A stretch of 64,000 nucleotides of DNA from Pannonibacter indicus. Lineage in GTDB: Bacteria > Pseudomonadota > Alphaproteobacteria > Rhizobiales > Stappiaceae. The position numbers and the translations under genes are program-made. Position 1 is the first letter of the stretch, and each line of letters opens with the position of its first letter. This document shows, one piece after another, positions 35,601 through 45,006 of the stretch. Where the stretch lies: NCBI RefSeq assembly GCF_001418225.1, contig NZ_LIPT01000004.1, positions 186,001-250,000 of the forward strand, written 5' to 3'. The notes under the pieces are model-generated. The model had not been told where the DNA came from. It was given only the letters and a program-made list of their open reading frames with translations, and did not search any database.

Positions 35601-35879
35601 ATCGTGCGCAACTCGATCCTGCTGGTGGATTTCATCCGCCATGCCCGCAAGCCGGAACGCTCCCTGCGCGATGTGCTGCTGGAGGCAGGCTCCATCCGCT
35701 TCAAGCCGATCCTGCTGACGGCTGTGGCGGCGATGACCGGCGCGGCGGTGATCCTGACCGATCCGATCTTCCAGGGGCTGGCGATTTCGCTGCTCTTCGG
35801 TCTTGCATCCTCGACGCTGCTCACCGTGCTGGTGATCCCGGCGATCTATGTGGTGCTAAGGGAGGATGGCCGGGTGTGA
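32643..35879 (+). CDS. RND-family efflux pump inner-membrane transporter
   Basis: This 1078-residue proton-driven exporter has the RND layout: an N-terminal helix ([28 protein letters not shown]), two large periplasmic loops and two groups of membrane helices. [28 protein letters not shown] contains the paired Asp residues of the proton relay, and [19 protein letters not shown] the second-half counterpart. Length is that of AcrB/CzcA-like pumps. The substrate cannot be read from sequence; the PREEEPQI start places it among drug/solvent-type pumps rather than classical CzcA. No outer-membrane channel gene is adjacent, so it must borrow a TolC-like partner. Confidence 0.9.
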   Translation: [1078 protein letters not shown]

Positions 35880-35936
35880 GGCAACGGCCGGAGATGTTCT
35901 TTTCTCAGGCCGTATCTTTTCAGGCCGTGATTTTCC

Positions 35937-36608
35937 TCATTGCGCCATGGCGCCATTGGCAAAGGCAATGACGCCGTCGGCGATGAACTGGATGGAGAGG
36001 GCGGCCAGAAGCACGCCCAGAAGCCGGGTGACGACCATCTGCACCGTGTCGCCCATCAGCCGCTCGATCTTGTCGGCCAGCAGGAACGCGCCCATGCAGC
36101 AGGCAAGGATGCTGAGGATGACGCCGCCGACTCCGGCGTAGGTCGCCGTATCCGGTGCCTGGCTCGACAGCAGGATGACGGCGGAAATGGCCGCAGGGCC
36201 AGCTATCAGCGGGATGGAGAGCGGGAAAACGGCCAGAGCATGCAGATCCTGCCGGCTGTGTTCCACGGCCTTCTCTGCCGTCTCCGACTTGCGCTTGTTG
36301 CGGTGATCGAACACCATTTCAAAGGCGATGGCAAACAGCAGCAGGCCGCCCGCAACGCGGAAGGCGGAAATGGAGATGCCCAGAAGGTTCAGCACCGTCT
36401 GGCCGCTGAAGAAGAAGACGAAGAGAATGGCCCCTGCCGTCAGCGTCGCCCGCACCGCCACGCGGCGCCGGTCGGCGGCTGAGACGCCAGAGGTCAGCGC
36501 CAGGAACATGGGCGCCAGACCCACCGGATCGATGGTGACGAAGAGTGTCGCAAATGCGTTCAGGATGAACTCGACCAAGACCATTCCCCCAAGGATTCCG
36601 GTGATCAT
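35937..36608 (-). CDS. MarC-family integral membrane protein
   Basis: This 223-residue protein has six predicted helices and the MarC/UPF0056 motifs LFVTIDPVGLAPMFLALTSG near the N-terminus and AVFPLSIPLIAGPAAISAVILL in the middle. The biochemical role of the family is unsettled. The ATG at 36608 is used; the ATG at 36584 (MVLVEF) is a second option. It is convergent with the RND pump gene and divergent from gyrA. Confidence 0.85.
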   Translation of the reverse strand: MITGILGGMVLVEFILNAFATLFVTIDPVGLAPMFLALTSGVSAADRRRVAVRATLTAGAILFVFFFSGQTVLNLLGISISAFRVAGGLLLFAIAFEMVFDHRNKRKSETAEKAVEHSRQDLHALAVFPLSIPLIAGPAAISAVILLSSQAPDTATYAGVGGVILSILACCMGAFLLADKIERLMGDTVQMVVTRLLGVLLAALSIQFIADGVIAFANGAMAQ

Positions 36609-36802
36609 GTGCTTCTTTATAGCAGCGCACCGGGCCATTTTGCCCGCATGCTGCCGCATTCTTTTCCGGGGGCTGTGAATTGTCGCTGTAAATCATTGAG
36701 AAACATAGAAAATATCTGAGCCTGCCAAGGCGGGGCGATTTGGAGAGCAGGGTGGAATCGGCTATAAACGGCACAGCATAAAGAGAGAAGGCGAGCAACT
36801 CC

Positions 36803-39625
36803 TTGGCCGATCAGGATTCAAGTACGCCGGGCGCATCCCTGCCGTCCGACATTCGCCCCGTCTCCATCACGGATGAGATGAAGCGCAGCTATCTCGATTA
36901 CGCCATGAGCGTGATTGTCAGCCGCGCGCTTCCCGACGTGAGGGACGGGCTCAAGCCTGTTCACCGGCGCATCCTCTATTCGATGCACGAGAACGGCTAC
37001 GAATGGAACAAGCCCTACCGCAAGTCGGCCCGCGTGGTCGGTGACGTGATGGGTAAATATCACCCGCATGGTGACAGCGCGATCTATGACGCCCTTGTGC
37101 GTATGGCGCAGGGCTTCTCGCTGCGCCTGCCGCTCATCGACGGGCAGGGTAATTTCGGTTCGGTGGACGGCGACCCGGCTGCGGCCATGCGCTACACCGA
37201 GTGCCGTCTGGAAAAGGTTGCCCATACGCTTCTGGACGACATCGACAAGGATACAGTCAATTTCCAGGAGAACTACGACAGCTCCGAGACGGAGCCTGTC
37301 GTCCTTCCGGCGAAATTCCCGAACCTGCTTGTCAACGGCGCAGGCGGCATCGCCGTGGGCATGGCCACCAACATTCCGCCGCACAACCTCGGCGAAGTGA
37401 TCGATGGTGCCATAGCCGTGATGGAGAATCCGGCGATCAGCCTCGGCGAGCTGATGGAAATCATCCCCGGCCCGGACTTCCCGACCGGCGGCACGATCCT
37501 TGGCCGCTCCGGCATCCGTTCGGCCTATGAGACGGGCCGCGGCTCGCTGGTCATGCGCGGCAAGGTCGAGGTGGAGCAGCTGCGCGCCGGGCGCGAGGCG
37601 CTGATCGTCACCGAGATCCCCTATCAGGTCAACAAGTCCACGATGATTGAGAAGATCGCCGAACTGGTGCGTGAAAAGCGCATCGAAGGCATCTCCGACA
37701 TCCGCGATGAAAGCGACCGCCTCGGCATGCGCGTGGTGATCGAGCTGAAGAAGGATGCCGTCGCCGATGTGATCCTGAACCAGCTCTACCGCTTCTCCTC
37801 ACTGCAGCAGAGCTTCGGCTGCAATATGGTAGCGCTGAACGGCGGCCGCCCCGAGCTGATGACGCTGATGGACATGCTGAAGGCCTTCGTTGTCTTCCGC
37901 GAGGAAGTCATCGGCCGGCGCACCCGCTTCCTGCTGGCCAAGGCGCGTGACCGCGCCCATGTGCTGGTGGGCCTTGCCATCGCCGTTGCCAACATCGACG
38001 AGGTGATCCACCTCATCCGCACCGCGCCGGACCCGGCAGCCGCCCGCGCCCTGCTGATGGGCCGCGACTGGCCTGCCAAGGACATGGAGCCGCTGGTCCG
38101 CCTCATTGATGATCCGCGCCATACCGTCAATGCCGACGGCAGCTACCGGCTCTCCGAGGAACAGGCCCGCGCCATCCTCGACCTGCGCTTGCAGCGCCTG
38201 ACCGCCCTTGGCCGTGATGAAATCGGCGATGAGCTGAACAAGCTCGGCGACGAGATTTCTGACTATCTGGAAATCCTGCGCTCCCGTGCCCGGGTGCAGC
38301 AGATCATCCGCGAGGAGCTGCTGGCCATCCGCAACGAATTCGCTACGCCCCGCAAGACGGAGCTGGTTGAAGGCGGCGCGGATCTGGAGGACGAAGACCT
38401 CATCCAGCGCGAGGACATGGTGGTCACCGTCAGCCATGGCGGCTACATCAAGCGCGTGCCGCTGGCGACCTACCGCGCCCAGCGCCGGGGTGGCAAGGGC
38501 CGCTCGGGCATGGCGACGAAGGACGAGGATTTCGTCACCCGCCTGTTCGTAGCCAACACCCACACGCCGGTGCTGTTCTTCTCCTCACGCGGCATCGTCT
38601 ACAAGATGAAGGTCTGGCGCCTGCCGCTGGGCGGGCCAGCGTCGCGTGGCAAGGCGCTGATCAACATGCTGCCGCTGGAGCCCGGCGAGCAGATATCCTC
38701 GATGATGCCGCTGCCGGAGAACGAGGACACCTGGGGCGATCTGGACGTGATGTTCGCCACGACGCGCGGCACCGTGCGCCGGAACAAGCTGTCCGACTTC
38801 ACCCAGATCAACCGCTCCGGCAAGATCGCCATGAAGCTGGAAGAGGGCGACGGCATTGTCGGCGTCTTCACCTGCACCGAGCATGACGATGTGATGCTGA
38901 CGACGGCGGCCGGCCAGTGCATCCGCTTCCCCGTGTCCGATGTGCGCGTCTTTGCGGGCCGCAACTCGGTCGGCGTGCGCGGCATCACCCTGGCCGGCGA
39001 TGACCGCCTGATCTCCATGACGATCCTGCGCCACTTCAACGCCACCTCGGAAGAGCGTGCCGCCTATCTGAAGCTCCGCCGCCTGATGCGCGGTGAGGCC
39101 GATGATGCGGGCAGCGAGGCTGTGGCCGAAGACGGCGAGGAAACCGCAGCAGGTGATCTGCCGCAGGAGCGCTATGCCGAAATGAGCGCGGCGGAACAGG
39201 TGATCCTCACCGTCTCCGAAAACGGCTACGGCAAGCGCACCTCATCCTTCGAGTACCGGGTCACCGGACGCGGCGGCAAGGGCATTACGGCCATGGCGGT
39301 CAACAAGCGCAACGGCCCGCTGATTGCCTCCTTCCCCGTCGAGGACCGCGACCAGATCATGCTGGTGACCGACGGCGGCCAGCTGATCCGCTGCCCGGTG
39401 GACGGTATCCGCGTTGCCGGCCGCGCCACCCAGGGCGTCATCGTCTTCAACACGGCCGAGGACGAAAAGGTCGTCGCCGTGGAACGCGTCAGCGAGGAAG
39501 ACGACAGCGAAGAGGCCGTGGACGGTATCGCCGGTGAAGGTACTGCCGGTGAAGGTACTGCCGGTGGGGGAGCTGGCCCGGAAGCTGGCGAAGACGCCGG
39601 TGAGGACACGGGCGGCGAAGAGTAA
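36803..39625 (+). CDS. gyrA: DNA gyrase subunit A
   Basis: This 940-residue subunit cuts and rejoins DNA in the gyrase heterotetramer. Visible features are [43 protein letters not shown] at the N-terminus (residues 16 onward), the active-site Tyr131 in [11 protein letters not shown], and six beta-pinwheel repeats in the C-terminal half. The gyrase signature (GyrA box) QRRGGKG occurs in [17 protein letters not shown]. The quinolone-determining region carries S92 and D96, the sensitive residues. Start is TTG, preceded by GAGAAGGCG; the first residues match gyrase starts in related bacteria. It ends in an acidic Gly/Glu tail with a DNA tandem repeat. Confidence 0.97.
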   Translation: MADQDSSTPGASLPSDIRPVSITDEMKRSYLDYAMSVIVSRALPDVRDGLKPVHRRILYSMHENGYEWNKPYRKSARVVGDVMGKYHPHGDSAIYDALVRMAQGFSLRLPLIDGQGNFGSVDGDPAAAMRYTECRLEKVAHTLLDDIDKDTVNFQENYDSSETEPVVLPAKFPNLLVNGAGGIAVGMATNIPPHNLGEVIDGAIAVMENPAISLGELMEIIPGPDFPTGGTILGRSGIRSAYETGRGSLVMRGKVEVEQLRAGREALIVTEIPYQVNKSTMIEKIAELVREKRIEGISDIRDESDRLGMRVVIELKKDAVADVILNQLYRFSSLQQSFGCNMVALNGGRPELMTLMDMLKAFVVFREEVIGRRTRFLLAKARDRAHVLVGLAIAVANIDEVIHLIRTAPDPAAARALLMGRDWPAKDMEPLVRLIDDPRHTVNADGSYRLSEEQARAILDLRLQRLTALGRDEIGDELNKLGDEISDYLEILRSRARVQQIIREELLAIRNEFATPRKTELVEGGADLEDEDLIQREDMVVTVSHGGYIKRVPLATYRAQRRGGKGRSGMATKDEDFVTRLFVANTHTPVLFFSSRGIVYKMKVWRLPLGGPASRGKALINMLPLEPGEQISSMMPLPENEDTWGDLDVMFATTRGTVRRNKLSDFTQINRSGKIAMKLEEGDGIVGVFTCTEHDDVMLTTAAGQCIRFPVSDVRVFAGRNSVGVRGITLAGDDRLISMTILRHFNATSEERAAYLKLRRLMRGEADDAGSEAVAEDGEETAAGDLPQERYAEMSAAEQVILTVSENGYGKRTSSFEYRVTGRGGKGITAMAVNKRNGPLIASFPVEDRDQIMLVTDGGQLIRCPVDGIRVAGRATQGVIVFNTAEDEKVVAVERVSEEDDSEEAVDGIAGEGTAGEGTAGGGAGPEAGEDAGEDTGGEE
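39530..39566 (+). repeat. 15-base tandem repeat in the gyrA tail
   Basis: GCCGGTGAAGGTACT is repeated exactly at 39530-39544 and 39545-39559 and begins a third time at 39560. It encodes the repeating AGEGT units of the acidic C-terminal tail and keeps the frame, so the tail length may vary between strains. Confidence 0.7.
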
Positions 39626-39654
39626 GCCGCACGCTGTTCTGACGCAGGAACGAC

Positions 39655-39682
39655 AAGGGCCGTCCCATGTGGGCGGCCCTTT
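39655..39682 (+). terminator. Rho-independent terminator after gyrA
   Basis: AAGGGCCGTCCC pairs with GGGCGGCCCTTT around the loop ATGT, with one bulged base, and runs into TTTTGCTTTC. It lies 30 bases after the gyrA stop. Confidence 0.8.
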
Positions 39683-39738
39683 TGCTTTCTTCAGTCACGG
39701 GTGGAAGTTTGGGGGAGGGAAGAGGTCAGGTGTGGGGA

Positions 39739-40101
39739 TCAGCCTTCGGCCGGGGTCCGCACGAGGACCGAAACCGGGCCGCCGGGGCGCTGTTCCACCG
39801 TGGTGGTGGTGGAGATGGTGCGCACCGTGCGCTCGCCATTGATGCTGGCGAGGCAGGCGGCGGACCAGTTGCCCCAGCTCTGGCCGTCACAGGCGGCAGG
39901 AAGGCTGGCTTCGATCCGGTTGCCCTTGGTGGCCTGAACGGTCTGGCTGGTTTCGAACTGGGCGAAGGCCAGCGCCACGGAGGCGAAGACGCCGAGGATG
40001 GCCAGCGCAAAAAGTCCGGCAACTCCTGCAAAGCTCAACTTGGCAATGTTGAAGCTGGCGGTGTTGGAAACATGCGGTGTAAAGCTGTGCTGCGTCGTCA
40101 T
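39739..40101 (-). CDS. Membrane-anchored or secreted protein of unknown function
   Basis: This 120-residue protein has one strong hydrophobic segment (residues about 22-47, KLSFAGVAGLFALAILGV onward). A mostly extracytoplasmic domain follows, with two Cys (LPAACDGQSWGNWSAACLAS) likely to form a disulfide, and then a Thr/Val-rich end. It lies convergent with gyrA. Coding quality matches its neighbours, but I recognise no family. Confidence 0.65.
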   Translation of the reverse strand: MTTQHSFTPHVSNTASFNIAKLSFAGVAGLFALAILGVFASVALAFAQFETSQTVQATKGNRIEASLPAACDGQSWGNWSAACLASINGERTVRTISTTTTVEQRPGGPVSVLVRTPAEG

Positions 40102-40293
40102 CTGGCTCTCTCCTGCCATCTGGTCAGGTTGTGAGAGCATAACACCTCAGAAACGGCTTTGGTTCCGTGACCGGTGTCACAAGTTGTCACGAAAAAGCTG
40201 CAGACCGCCACGATTCTGCCGGAACTTACCTTGGGTCAGATCCGGATCGGGGCCTGCTGCCATGATGAGAGCGCCAGGATCAGAGCATCAGAA

Positions 40294-40581
40294 TCAGAGC
40301 GCCGGGCCGCCGTTGCGCGGCTTGTCGTCGCGGGCGCGGTAGGAACAGGCCGGCTCTTCCTTCAGGAACCTCAGTTCGGCGCAGCCATGTGGATCCTTCA
40401 CGGCCGGCTTGCCGGGTGTCAGCGCATGAGGGGGCAGAGGGGCTGCGATCGTGTCGATACGGGCAATGCCCGCGCCCATGAGGAGGACAAGTCCGGCCAG
40501 CGCCGCCAGCCAGACAGCAACAGGAGTTGAGACGCGCGAAGAGAGCACGTCTTTCAGGGAGGAGAGGAATGTGGTGTTCAT
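40294..40581 (-). CDS. Small single-helix membrane protein of unknown function
   Basis: This 95-residue protein has a polar N-terminus, one helix (VAVWLAALAGLVLLMGAGIA) and a tail with two Cys (PHGCAELRFL, PACSYRAR). Topology suggests an anchor with a periplasmic tail. It lies between the other small membrane protein and coaD, on the same strand as the former. No family recognised; its reality rests on codon pattern and the coherent topology. Confidence 0.55.
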   Translation of the reverse strand: MNTTFLSSLKDVLSSRVSTPVAVWLAALAGLVLLMGAGIARIDTIAAPLPPHALTPGKPAVKDPHGCAELRFLKEEPACSYRARDDKPRNGGPAL

Positions 40582-40777
40582 GATGAGCGGGATATGGGCC
40601 TGTTCGGGCCGCGTGTCCAGCCAAGCTGGCTAAACAAATTGTCAACGTTATGTGAACACGTTGAAACTGCGTTCAGTGAACGGCGGGCAGGTTTCAGAGG
40701 CGCCCATCCTTGTGCAGGCCGCAGGGCCGGTGCCGCGATGGCTTGCCGGTCTGCAACAAGGGCGCTATCACTTTGCC

Positions 40778-41284
40778 ATGACACGTACCGCCCTTTACGC
40801 CGGATCCTTTGATCCCATCACCAACGGCCATCTCGACGTGCTTGCCCAGGCGCTCAGCCTTGCGGACAAGGTGATCGTTGCCATCGGTGTCCACCCCGGC
40901 AAGACGCCGATGTTCTCGTTCGATGAACGGGCTGACCTGATCCGCGCCTGTGTGGCGGACCGGCTCGGGGCAGGGGCGGGGGAGCGGGTGTCCGTGCTGT
41001 CCTTCAGCGGGCTTGTGGTGGAAACGGCGAAGGCCGAAGGTGCCTCCCTGCTCATTCGCGGTCTGCGCGACGGCACGGATTTCGACTACGAGATGCAGAT
41101 GGCCGGCATGAACGGTACCATGGTGCCCGAAGTTCATACCGTTTTTCTTCCCGCCTCACCGGGGGTGCGTCACATCACTGCCACGCTTGTGCGTCAGATC
41201 GCGCGCATGGGCGGTGATATCACTCCCTTTGTCCCGGCACCGGTCGCTGGCCCGCTTGCGGCCCGGGCTGCGGAAAAGGGCTGA
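40778..41284 (+). CDS. coaD: Pantetheine-phosphate adenylyltransferase
   Basis: CoaD makes dephospho-CoA from 4'-phosphopantetheine and ATP, the penultimate step of CoA synthesis. The 168-residue protein shows the nucleotidyltransferase motif [17 protein letters not shown] (TxGH variant), [22 protein letters not shown] and the ATP-binding end [21 protein letters not shown]. Length is normal. The ATG at 40778 is used because the upstream extension is not conserved-looking. The order coaD then cyclophilins then queA-tgt is common in alphaproteobacteria. Confidence 0.96.
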   Translation: MTRTALYAGSFDPITNGHLDVLAQALSLADKVIVAIGVHPGKTPMFSFDERADLIRACVADRLGAGAGERVSVLSFSGLVVETAKAEGASLLIRGLRDGTDFDYEMQMAGMNGTMVPEVHTVFLPASPGVRHITATLVRQIARMGGDITPFVPAPVAGPLAARAAEKG

Positions 41285-41326
41285 TCTGTCAGCCCTTCAA
41301 TCATTTTGTTGTATCAGGAGCATCGC

Positions 41327-41866
41327 GTGAAACGCATTTTTGCATGCCTTGCGGTCATCATGTCGCTCGTCCTCGCCCCCGCGATGCCGCAGGCGCAGAC
41401 GCTTGACAAGGAAAACACCCTTTATCTGGACCTGAAGGATGGCCGCGTCGTCATCCGCCTGCGTCCCGACCTTGCGCCGGAACATGTGAAGCGAATCAAG
41501 AAGCTGACCCGCGAAGGCTTCTATGATGGCCAGATCTTCCACCGGGTGATCGATGGTTTCATGGCCCAGACTGGCGACCCCACCGGCACGGGCATGGGTG
41601 GTTCGGAAGAGCCGAATCTGGCTGCCGAATTCTCTGATGCCCCGTTCAAGCGCGGCACGCTCGGCATGGCCCGCGCTGTACCGCTCGACAGCGCCAATTC
41701 GCAGTTCTTCATCATGTTTGCTGATGGCGACTGGCTGAACGGCAAGTACACGGTTTGGGGCGAGGTTGTCGAGGGTATGGAGTTTGTCGACAAGATCGCC
41801 AAGGGTGAGCCGCCCGCCAAGCCCGACAAGATCATCAAGATGACGGTTGCTGCGGACGCGGGTTGA
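41327..41866 (+). CDS. ppiA: Periplasmic cyclophilin-type peptidyl-prolyl isomerase
   Basis: This 179-residue enzyme isomerises Xaa-Pro bonds in exported proteins. It starts at GTG 41327, six bases after CAGGAG, giving a signal peptide (KRIFACLAVIMSLVLAPA, cut near AQA). The cyclophilin core shows FYDGQIFHRVIDGFMAQTGDPTGTGMGGS with the active-site Arg, then SANSQFFIMFADGDWLNGKYTVWGEVVEGM. It is followed by a cytoplasmic paralogue. Confidence 0.93.
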   Translation: MKRIFACLAVIMSLVLAPAMPQAQTLDKENTLYLDLKDGRVVIRLRPDLAPEHVKRIKKLTREGFYDGQIFHRVIDGFMAQTGDPTGTGMGGSEEPNLAAEFSDAPFKRGTLGMARAVPLDSANSQFFIMFADGDWLNGKYTVWGEVVEGMEFVDKIAKGEPPAKPDKIIKMTVAADAG

Positions 41867-41924
41867 CCGCGCCGCTGTGCAGGCTAAAACCCGTCCATAC
41901 ATTTGAGCCGAACTGGAGATCCAA

Positions 41925-42395
41925 GTGGCAGACTACAAGGACAGCGAAAACACGCTCCTGATGGAAACGACCAAGGGAGCCGTGGTCATTGAAATGCGTC
42001 CGGACCTTGCGCCGAACCACGTGGCCCGCATCAAGGAACTGGTCCGCGAGGGCTTTTACAACGGCATCGTCTTCCACCGCGTAATCGAGGGCTTCATGGC
42101 TCAGACCGGCTGCCCGCACGGCTCCGGCACCGGCGGTTCGGGCAAGAAGCTGAAGGCTGAGTTCTCCAGAGAGAAGCACAAGCGCGGCACCTGCTCCATG
42201 GCCCGCGCCATGGACCCGAATTCCGGCGACAGCCAGTTCTTCATCTGCTTCACCGACGCGCCCTGGCTCGACGGCCAGTACACCGTCTGGGGAGAGGTGA
42301 TCTCCGGCATGGAAAACGTCGACCAGATCAAGCGCGGCGAGCCGGTCCGTGACCCGGACAGCATCGTGTCGCTGAAGGTTGCGGCAGACGCCTGA
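41925..42395 (+). CDS. ppiB: Cytoplasmic cyclophilin-type peptidyl-prolyl isomerase
   Basis: This 156-residue paralogue of the upstream gene lacks a signal peptide. It has FYNGIVFHRVIEGFMAQTGCPHGSGTGGSG with the catalytic Arg, and SGDSQFFICFTDAPWLDGQYTVWGEVISGM. GTG is the start codon, with TGGAGA upstream. The pair of exported and cytosolic cyclophilins in tandem is typical for this locus in related bacteria. Confidence 0.94.
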   Translation: MADYKDSENTLLMETTKGAVVIEMRPDLAPNHVARIKELVREGFYNGIVFHRVIEGFMAQTGCPHGSGTGGSGKKLKAEFSREKHKRGTCSMARAMDPNSGDSQFFICFTDAPWLDGQYTVWGEVISGMENVDQIKRGEPVRDPDSIVSLKVAADA

Positions 42396-42508
42396 TTTTC
42401 GTATGAGCCGGGCAACCGGCATCATGTTGCGCGGGCGTGGCGGATCAGATCTGCCGCGCCCGATTGCTTGTGCCCTTGCTCCGACACCGTTGCTGAAGAA
42501 CCGCCCCC

Positions 42509-43627
42509 ATGCGTGTTGACGATTTCGACTTCGATCTGCCGCCCGAGCGTATTGCCCTGAGGCCAGCGCGGCCGCGTGATGCGGCGCGCATGCTGCTGGT
42601 GCGTCCGCAGGGCGGGCCTGTGCTGGAGGACCGGGGCGTGCTCGATCTGCCTGCGCTGCTGCAGCCCGGTGACGCGCTTGTCTTCAACAACACCAAGGTC
42701 ATCCCGGCGCAGCTGGAAGGCACGCGCCAGCGCGGCGATGCAATTGCCACCATCGGCGCCACGCTGCATCTGCGTGCCGGTGCCGACCGCTGGTGGGCCT
42801 TCGTCCGCCCGGCCAAGAAGCTGGTTCCGGGCGACAGGGTGCGCTTTGGCTCGCAAAGCGAAGGCATGGCCTGCATGGCAGGTGTGCTGGACGCGGCGGT
42901 GGCGGAGAAGAAGGACACGGGCGAGGTGCTCCTCGTCTTTGATCTTTCGGGGCCGGATCTGGACGCTGCCATCCACGCCACCGGCCACATTCCGCTGCCG
43001 CCCTATATCGCAGCCAAGCGCGGCGAGGATGCGCAGGACCGGGAAGACTATCAGACCATCTATGCGGAAAAGGAAGGCGCCGTTGCCGCGCCGACCGCCG
43101 GTCTGCATTTCACCCCGCGCCTGTTCGAGATGCTGGATGCGCGCGGCATCGAGCGCCACACGGTGACGCTGCATGTGGGCGCAGGCACCTTTCTGCCGGT
43201 GAAGGCCGATGACACGGACGAGCACGAGATGCATGCCGAGTGGGGCGAGATTTCCGGTGAAACCGCTGCGGCGCTGAAGGCCGTGCGGGCGCGGGGCAAC
43301 AAGGTGGTTGCCGTCGGCACCACCTCGCTGCGCATTCTGGAGAGCGCCGCGCAAGGCTCTGGCGGGCTTGCCGCCTTCCGGGGTGAGACCCGCATCTTCA
43401 TCACGCCGGGCTACCGCTTCCGCGCCATTGATGCGCTGATGACCAATTTCCACCTGCCGCGCTCGACGCTGTTCATGCTGGTGTCCGCCCTCAGCGGCCT
43501 CGAGACCATGCGCGCGGCCTATGCCCATGCGATTGCCGGCGGCTACCGGTTCTACAGCTATGGCGACAGCTCGCTGCTGTTTCCCGCTGCCGGAAGCATC
43601 GCCGCCCAGGACGAGATCGACCGATGA
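42509..43627 (+). CDS. queA: tRNA preQ1-34 S-adenosylmethionine ribosyltransferase-isomerase
   Basis: QueA transfers the ribosyl part of S-adenosylmethionine to preQ1 at tRNA position 34 to make epoxyqueuosine. The 372-residue protein matches the family throughout: [81 protein letters not shown] and [17 protein letters not shown]. It overlaps tgt as ATGA, so the two queuosine enzymes are co-translated. Confidence 0.96.
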   Translation: MRVDDFDFDLPPERIALRPARPRDAARMLLVRPQGGPVLEDRGVLDLPALLQPGDALVFNNTKVIPAQLEGTRQRGDAIATIGATLHLRAGADRWWAFVRPAKKLVPGDRVRFGSQSEGMACMAGVLDAAVAEKKDTGEVLLVFDLSGPDLDAAIHATGHIPLPPYIAAKRGEDAQDREDYQTIYAEKEGAVAAPTAGLHFTPRLFEMLDARGIERHTVTLHVGAGTFLPVKADDTDEHEMHAEWGEISGETAAALKAVRARGNKVVAVGTTSLRILESAAQGSGGLAAFRGETRIFITPGYRFRAIDALMTNFHLPRSTLFMLVSALSGLETMRAAYAHAIAGGYRFYSYGDSSLLFPAAGSIAAQDEIDR

Positions 43628-44775
43628 CCGGTGACACCCAGCGCTTCTCCTTCCGCCTGCTTGCGACCGATGGCATGGCCCGGCGCGGGGAGATTACCAC
43701 GCCGCACGGCCTCGTGCGCACGCCCGCCTTCATGCCCGTGGGCACGCAGGCAACCGTCAAGGCCATGTATACCGATCAGGTGCGGGCGCTTGGCGCCGAT
43801 GTGGTGCTGGGCAACACCTATCACCTGATGCTGCGCCCCGGTGCGGAGCGTGTGGCCCGCCTGGGCGGCCTTCATCACTTCATGAAGTGGCCGCACACGA
43901 TCCTGACCGACTCGGGCGGCTTTCAGGTCATGTCGCTGGCGCAGCTGCGCAAGCTGGACGAGACGGGCGTGAAGTTCCAGAGCCATATCGACGGCCAGCG
44001 CTATCACCTGACGCCGGAACGCTCCGTCGAAATTCAGGGGCTGCTCGGGTCCGACATCCAGATGCAGCTGGACGAATGCATCGGCCTGCCGGCGCCTGAA
44101 AAGGAAGTGCAGCGGGCGATGGAACTGTCCCTTCGCTGGGCCGAGCGCTCCCGCGCCAAGTTCGAGGCCATGGGCGGCGTTGAAAAGGGGCAGGGGCTCT
44201 ATGGCATCGTGCAGGGCGGTGACGTGCCGCATCTGCGCATCCGCTCCGCCGAAAGCCTTGCAGCCATGCCGTTCGAGGGCTATTCGGTCGGCGGCCTTGC
44301 GGTGGGCGAGCCGCAGGAGGTGATGCTGCGCATGCTGGAAGTCACCACGCCGGTGATGCCGGTGGACAAGCCGCGCTATCTGATGGGCGTCGGCACGCCG
44401 GACGATATTCTGGAAAGCGTTGCCCGCGGCATCGACCAGTTCGACTGCGTGATGCCGACCCGGGCCGGCCGCCATGGCCTTGCCTTCACCCGCCGGGGCA
44501 AGATCAACCTGAAGAATGCGCGCCACGCCGATGATCCGCGCCCGCTGGACGAGGAAAGCGACTGCCCGGCCGCACGCGACTACTCCCGCGCCTATCTGCA
44601 TCATCTGGTCAAGGCCGGTGAAGGGCTGGCGGCCATGCTGCTGACCTGGAACAACCTTGCCTATTATCAGCAGCTGATGCAGGGCATGCGCGATGCCATC
44701 GAGGCCGGCCGTTTTGAGGAGCACCGCCTCAGCGTCAAGGAAGGCTGGGCCAGGGGCGACCTGCCGCCGCTGTGA
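43624..44775 (+). CDS. tgt: tRNA-guanine transglycosylase, with a degenerate zinc site
   Basis: Tgt swaps guanine-34 for preQ1 in tRNAs with GUN anticodons. The 383-residue enzyme keeps the active-site motifs: [34 protein letters not shown] with the base-binding Asp, and [22 protein letters not shown] with the catalytic-loop Asp region nearby. The zinc-binding tail is altered. Where bacterial Tgt has CxCxxC before YSRAYLHHL, this one has SDCPAARD, and the later His ligand in TIHNLRYY is Asn in TWNNLAYY, so three of four ligands are gone. Fold stabilisation must work without zinc. The gene is otherwise intact. Confidence 0.95.
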   Translation: MTGDTQRFSFRLLATDGMARRGEITTPHGLVRTPAFMPVGTQATVKAMYTDQVRALGADVVLGNTYHLMLRPGAERVARLGGLHHFMKWPHTILTDSGGFQVMSLAQLRKLDETGVKFQSHIDGQRYHLTPERSVEIQGLLGSDIQMQLDECIGLPAPEKEVQRAMELSLRWAERSRAKFEAMGGVEKGQGLYGIVQGGDVPHLRIRSAESLAAMPFEGYSVGGLAVGEPQEVMLRMLEVTTPVMPVDKPRYLMGVGTPDDILESVARGIDQFDCVMPTRAGRHGLAFTRRGKINLKNARHADDPRPLDEESDCPAARDYSRAYLHHLVKAGEGLAAMLLTWNNLAYYQQLMQGMRDAIEAGRFEEHRLSVKEGWARGDLPPL

Positions 44776-45006
44776 CGGACCTCGGACCGCACATCCCGCA
44801 CCGCCCCGGCCTTGTGCCGGGGCCTGTTAGGTTGGCGTCACGTTCGCCCCATCGTGCCTAAGGTCTGCTGCCCATAGGTTTGACATGGAATGTCACTGCG
44901 TCCCCGACAGGTCCCGGCTCGAAGGCCGGGACGGCGCGTGAGGAAGGTATGCGGGCCGTGCTGTTTGCCCCATGCGCCGCAGGCCAGCTGACTTCCAGAG
45001 AAAGCC
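44776..45006. other. Intergenic region with hairpins after tgt
   Basis: This 231-base gap has a GC hairpin CCCCGGC/GCCGGGG at 44804-44822, which could be a weak terminator for tgt, and the dispersed palindrome at 44907-44938. I see no gene. Confidence 0.5.
44907..44938. repeat. Dispersed 32-base palindrome, copy 2
   Basis: It has the same arms as the copy at 23820-23851 (ACAGGTCCCGGC and GGCCGGGACGGCGCG), again with a five-base spacer but of different sequence. Arm identity with a free loop suggests a structured repeat unit. Confidence 0.6.

Noticed and set aside
37061-37100. Possible quinolone-resistance change in GyrA
   Set aside because: Residues S92 and D96, equivalent to the E. coli Ser83/Asp87 positions, are the sensitive forms.
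44804-44822. GC hairpin after tgt as a firm terminator
   Set aside because: The stem is only 7 bases and no T-run follows. It may belong to the repeat region, so it is only mentioned in the intergenic entry.
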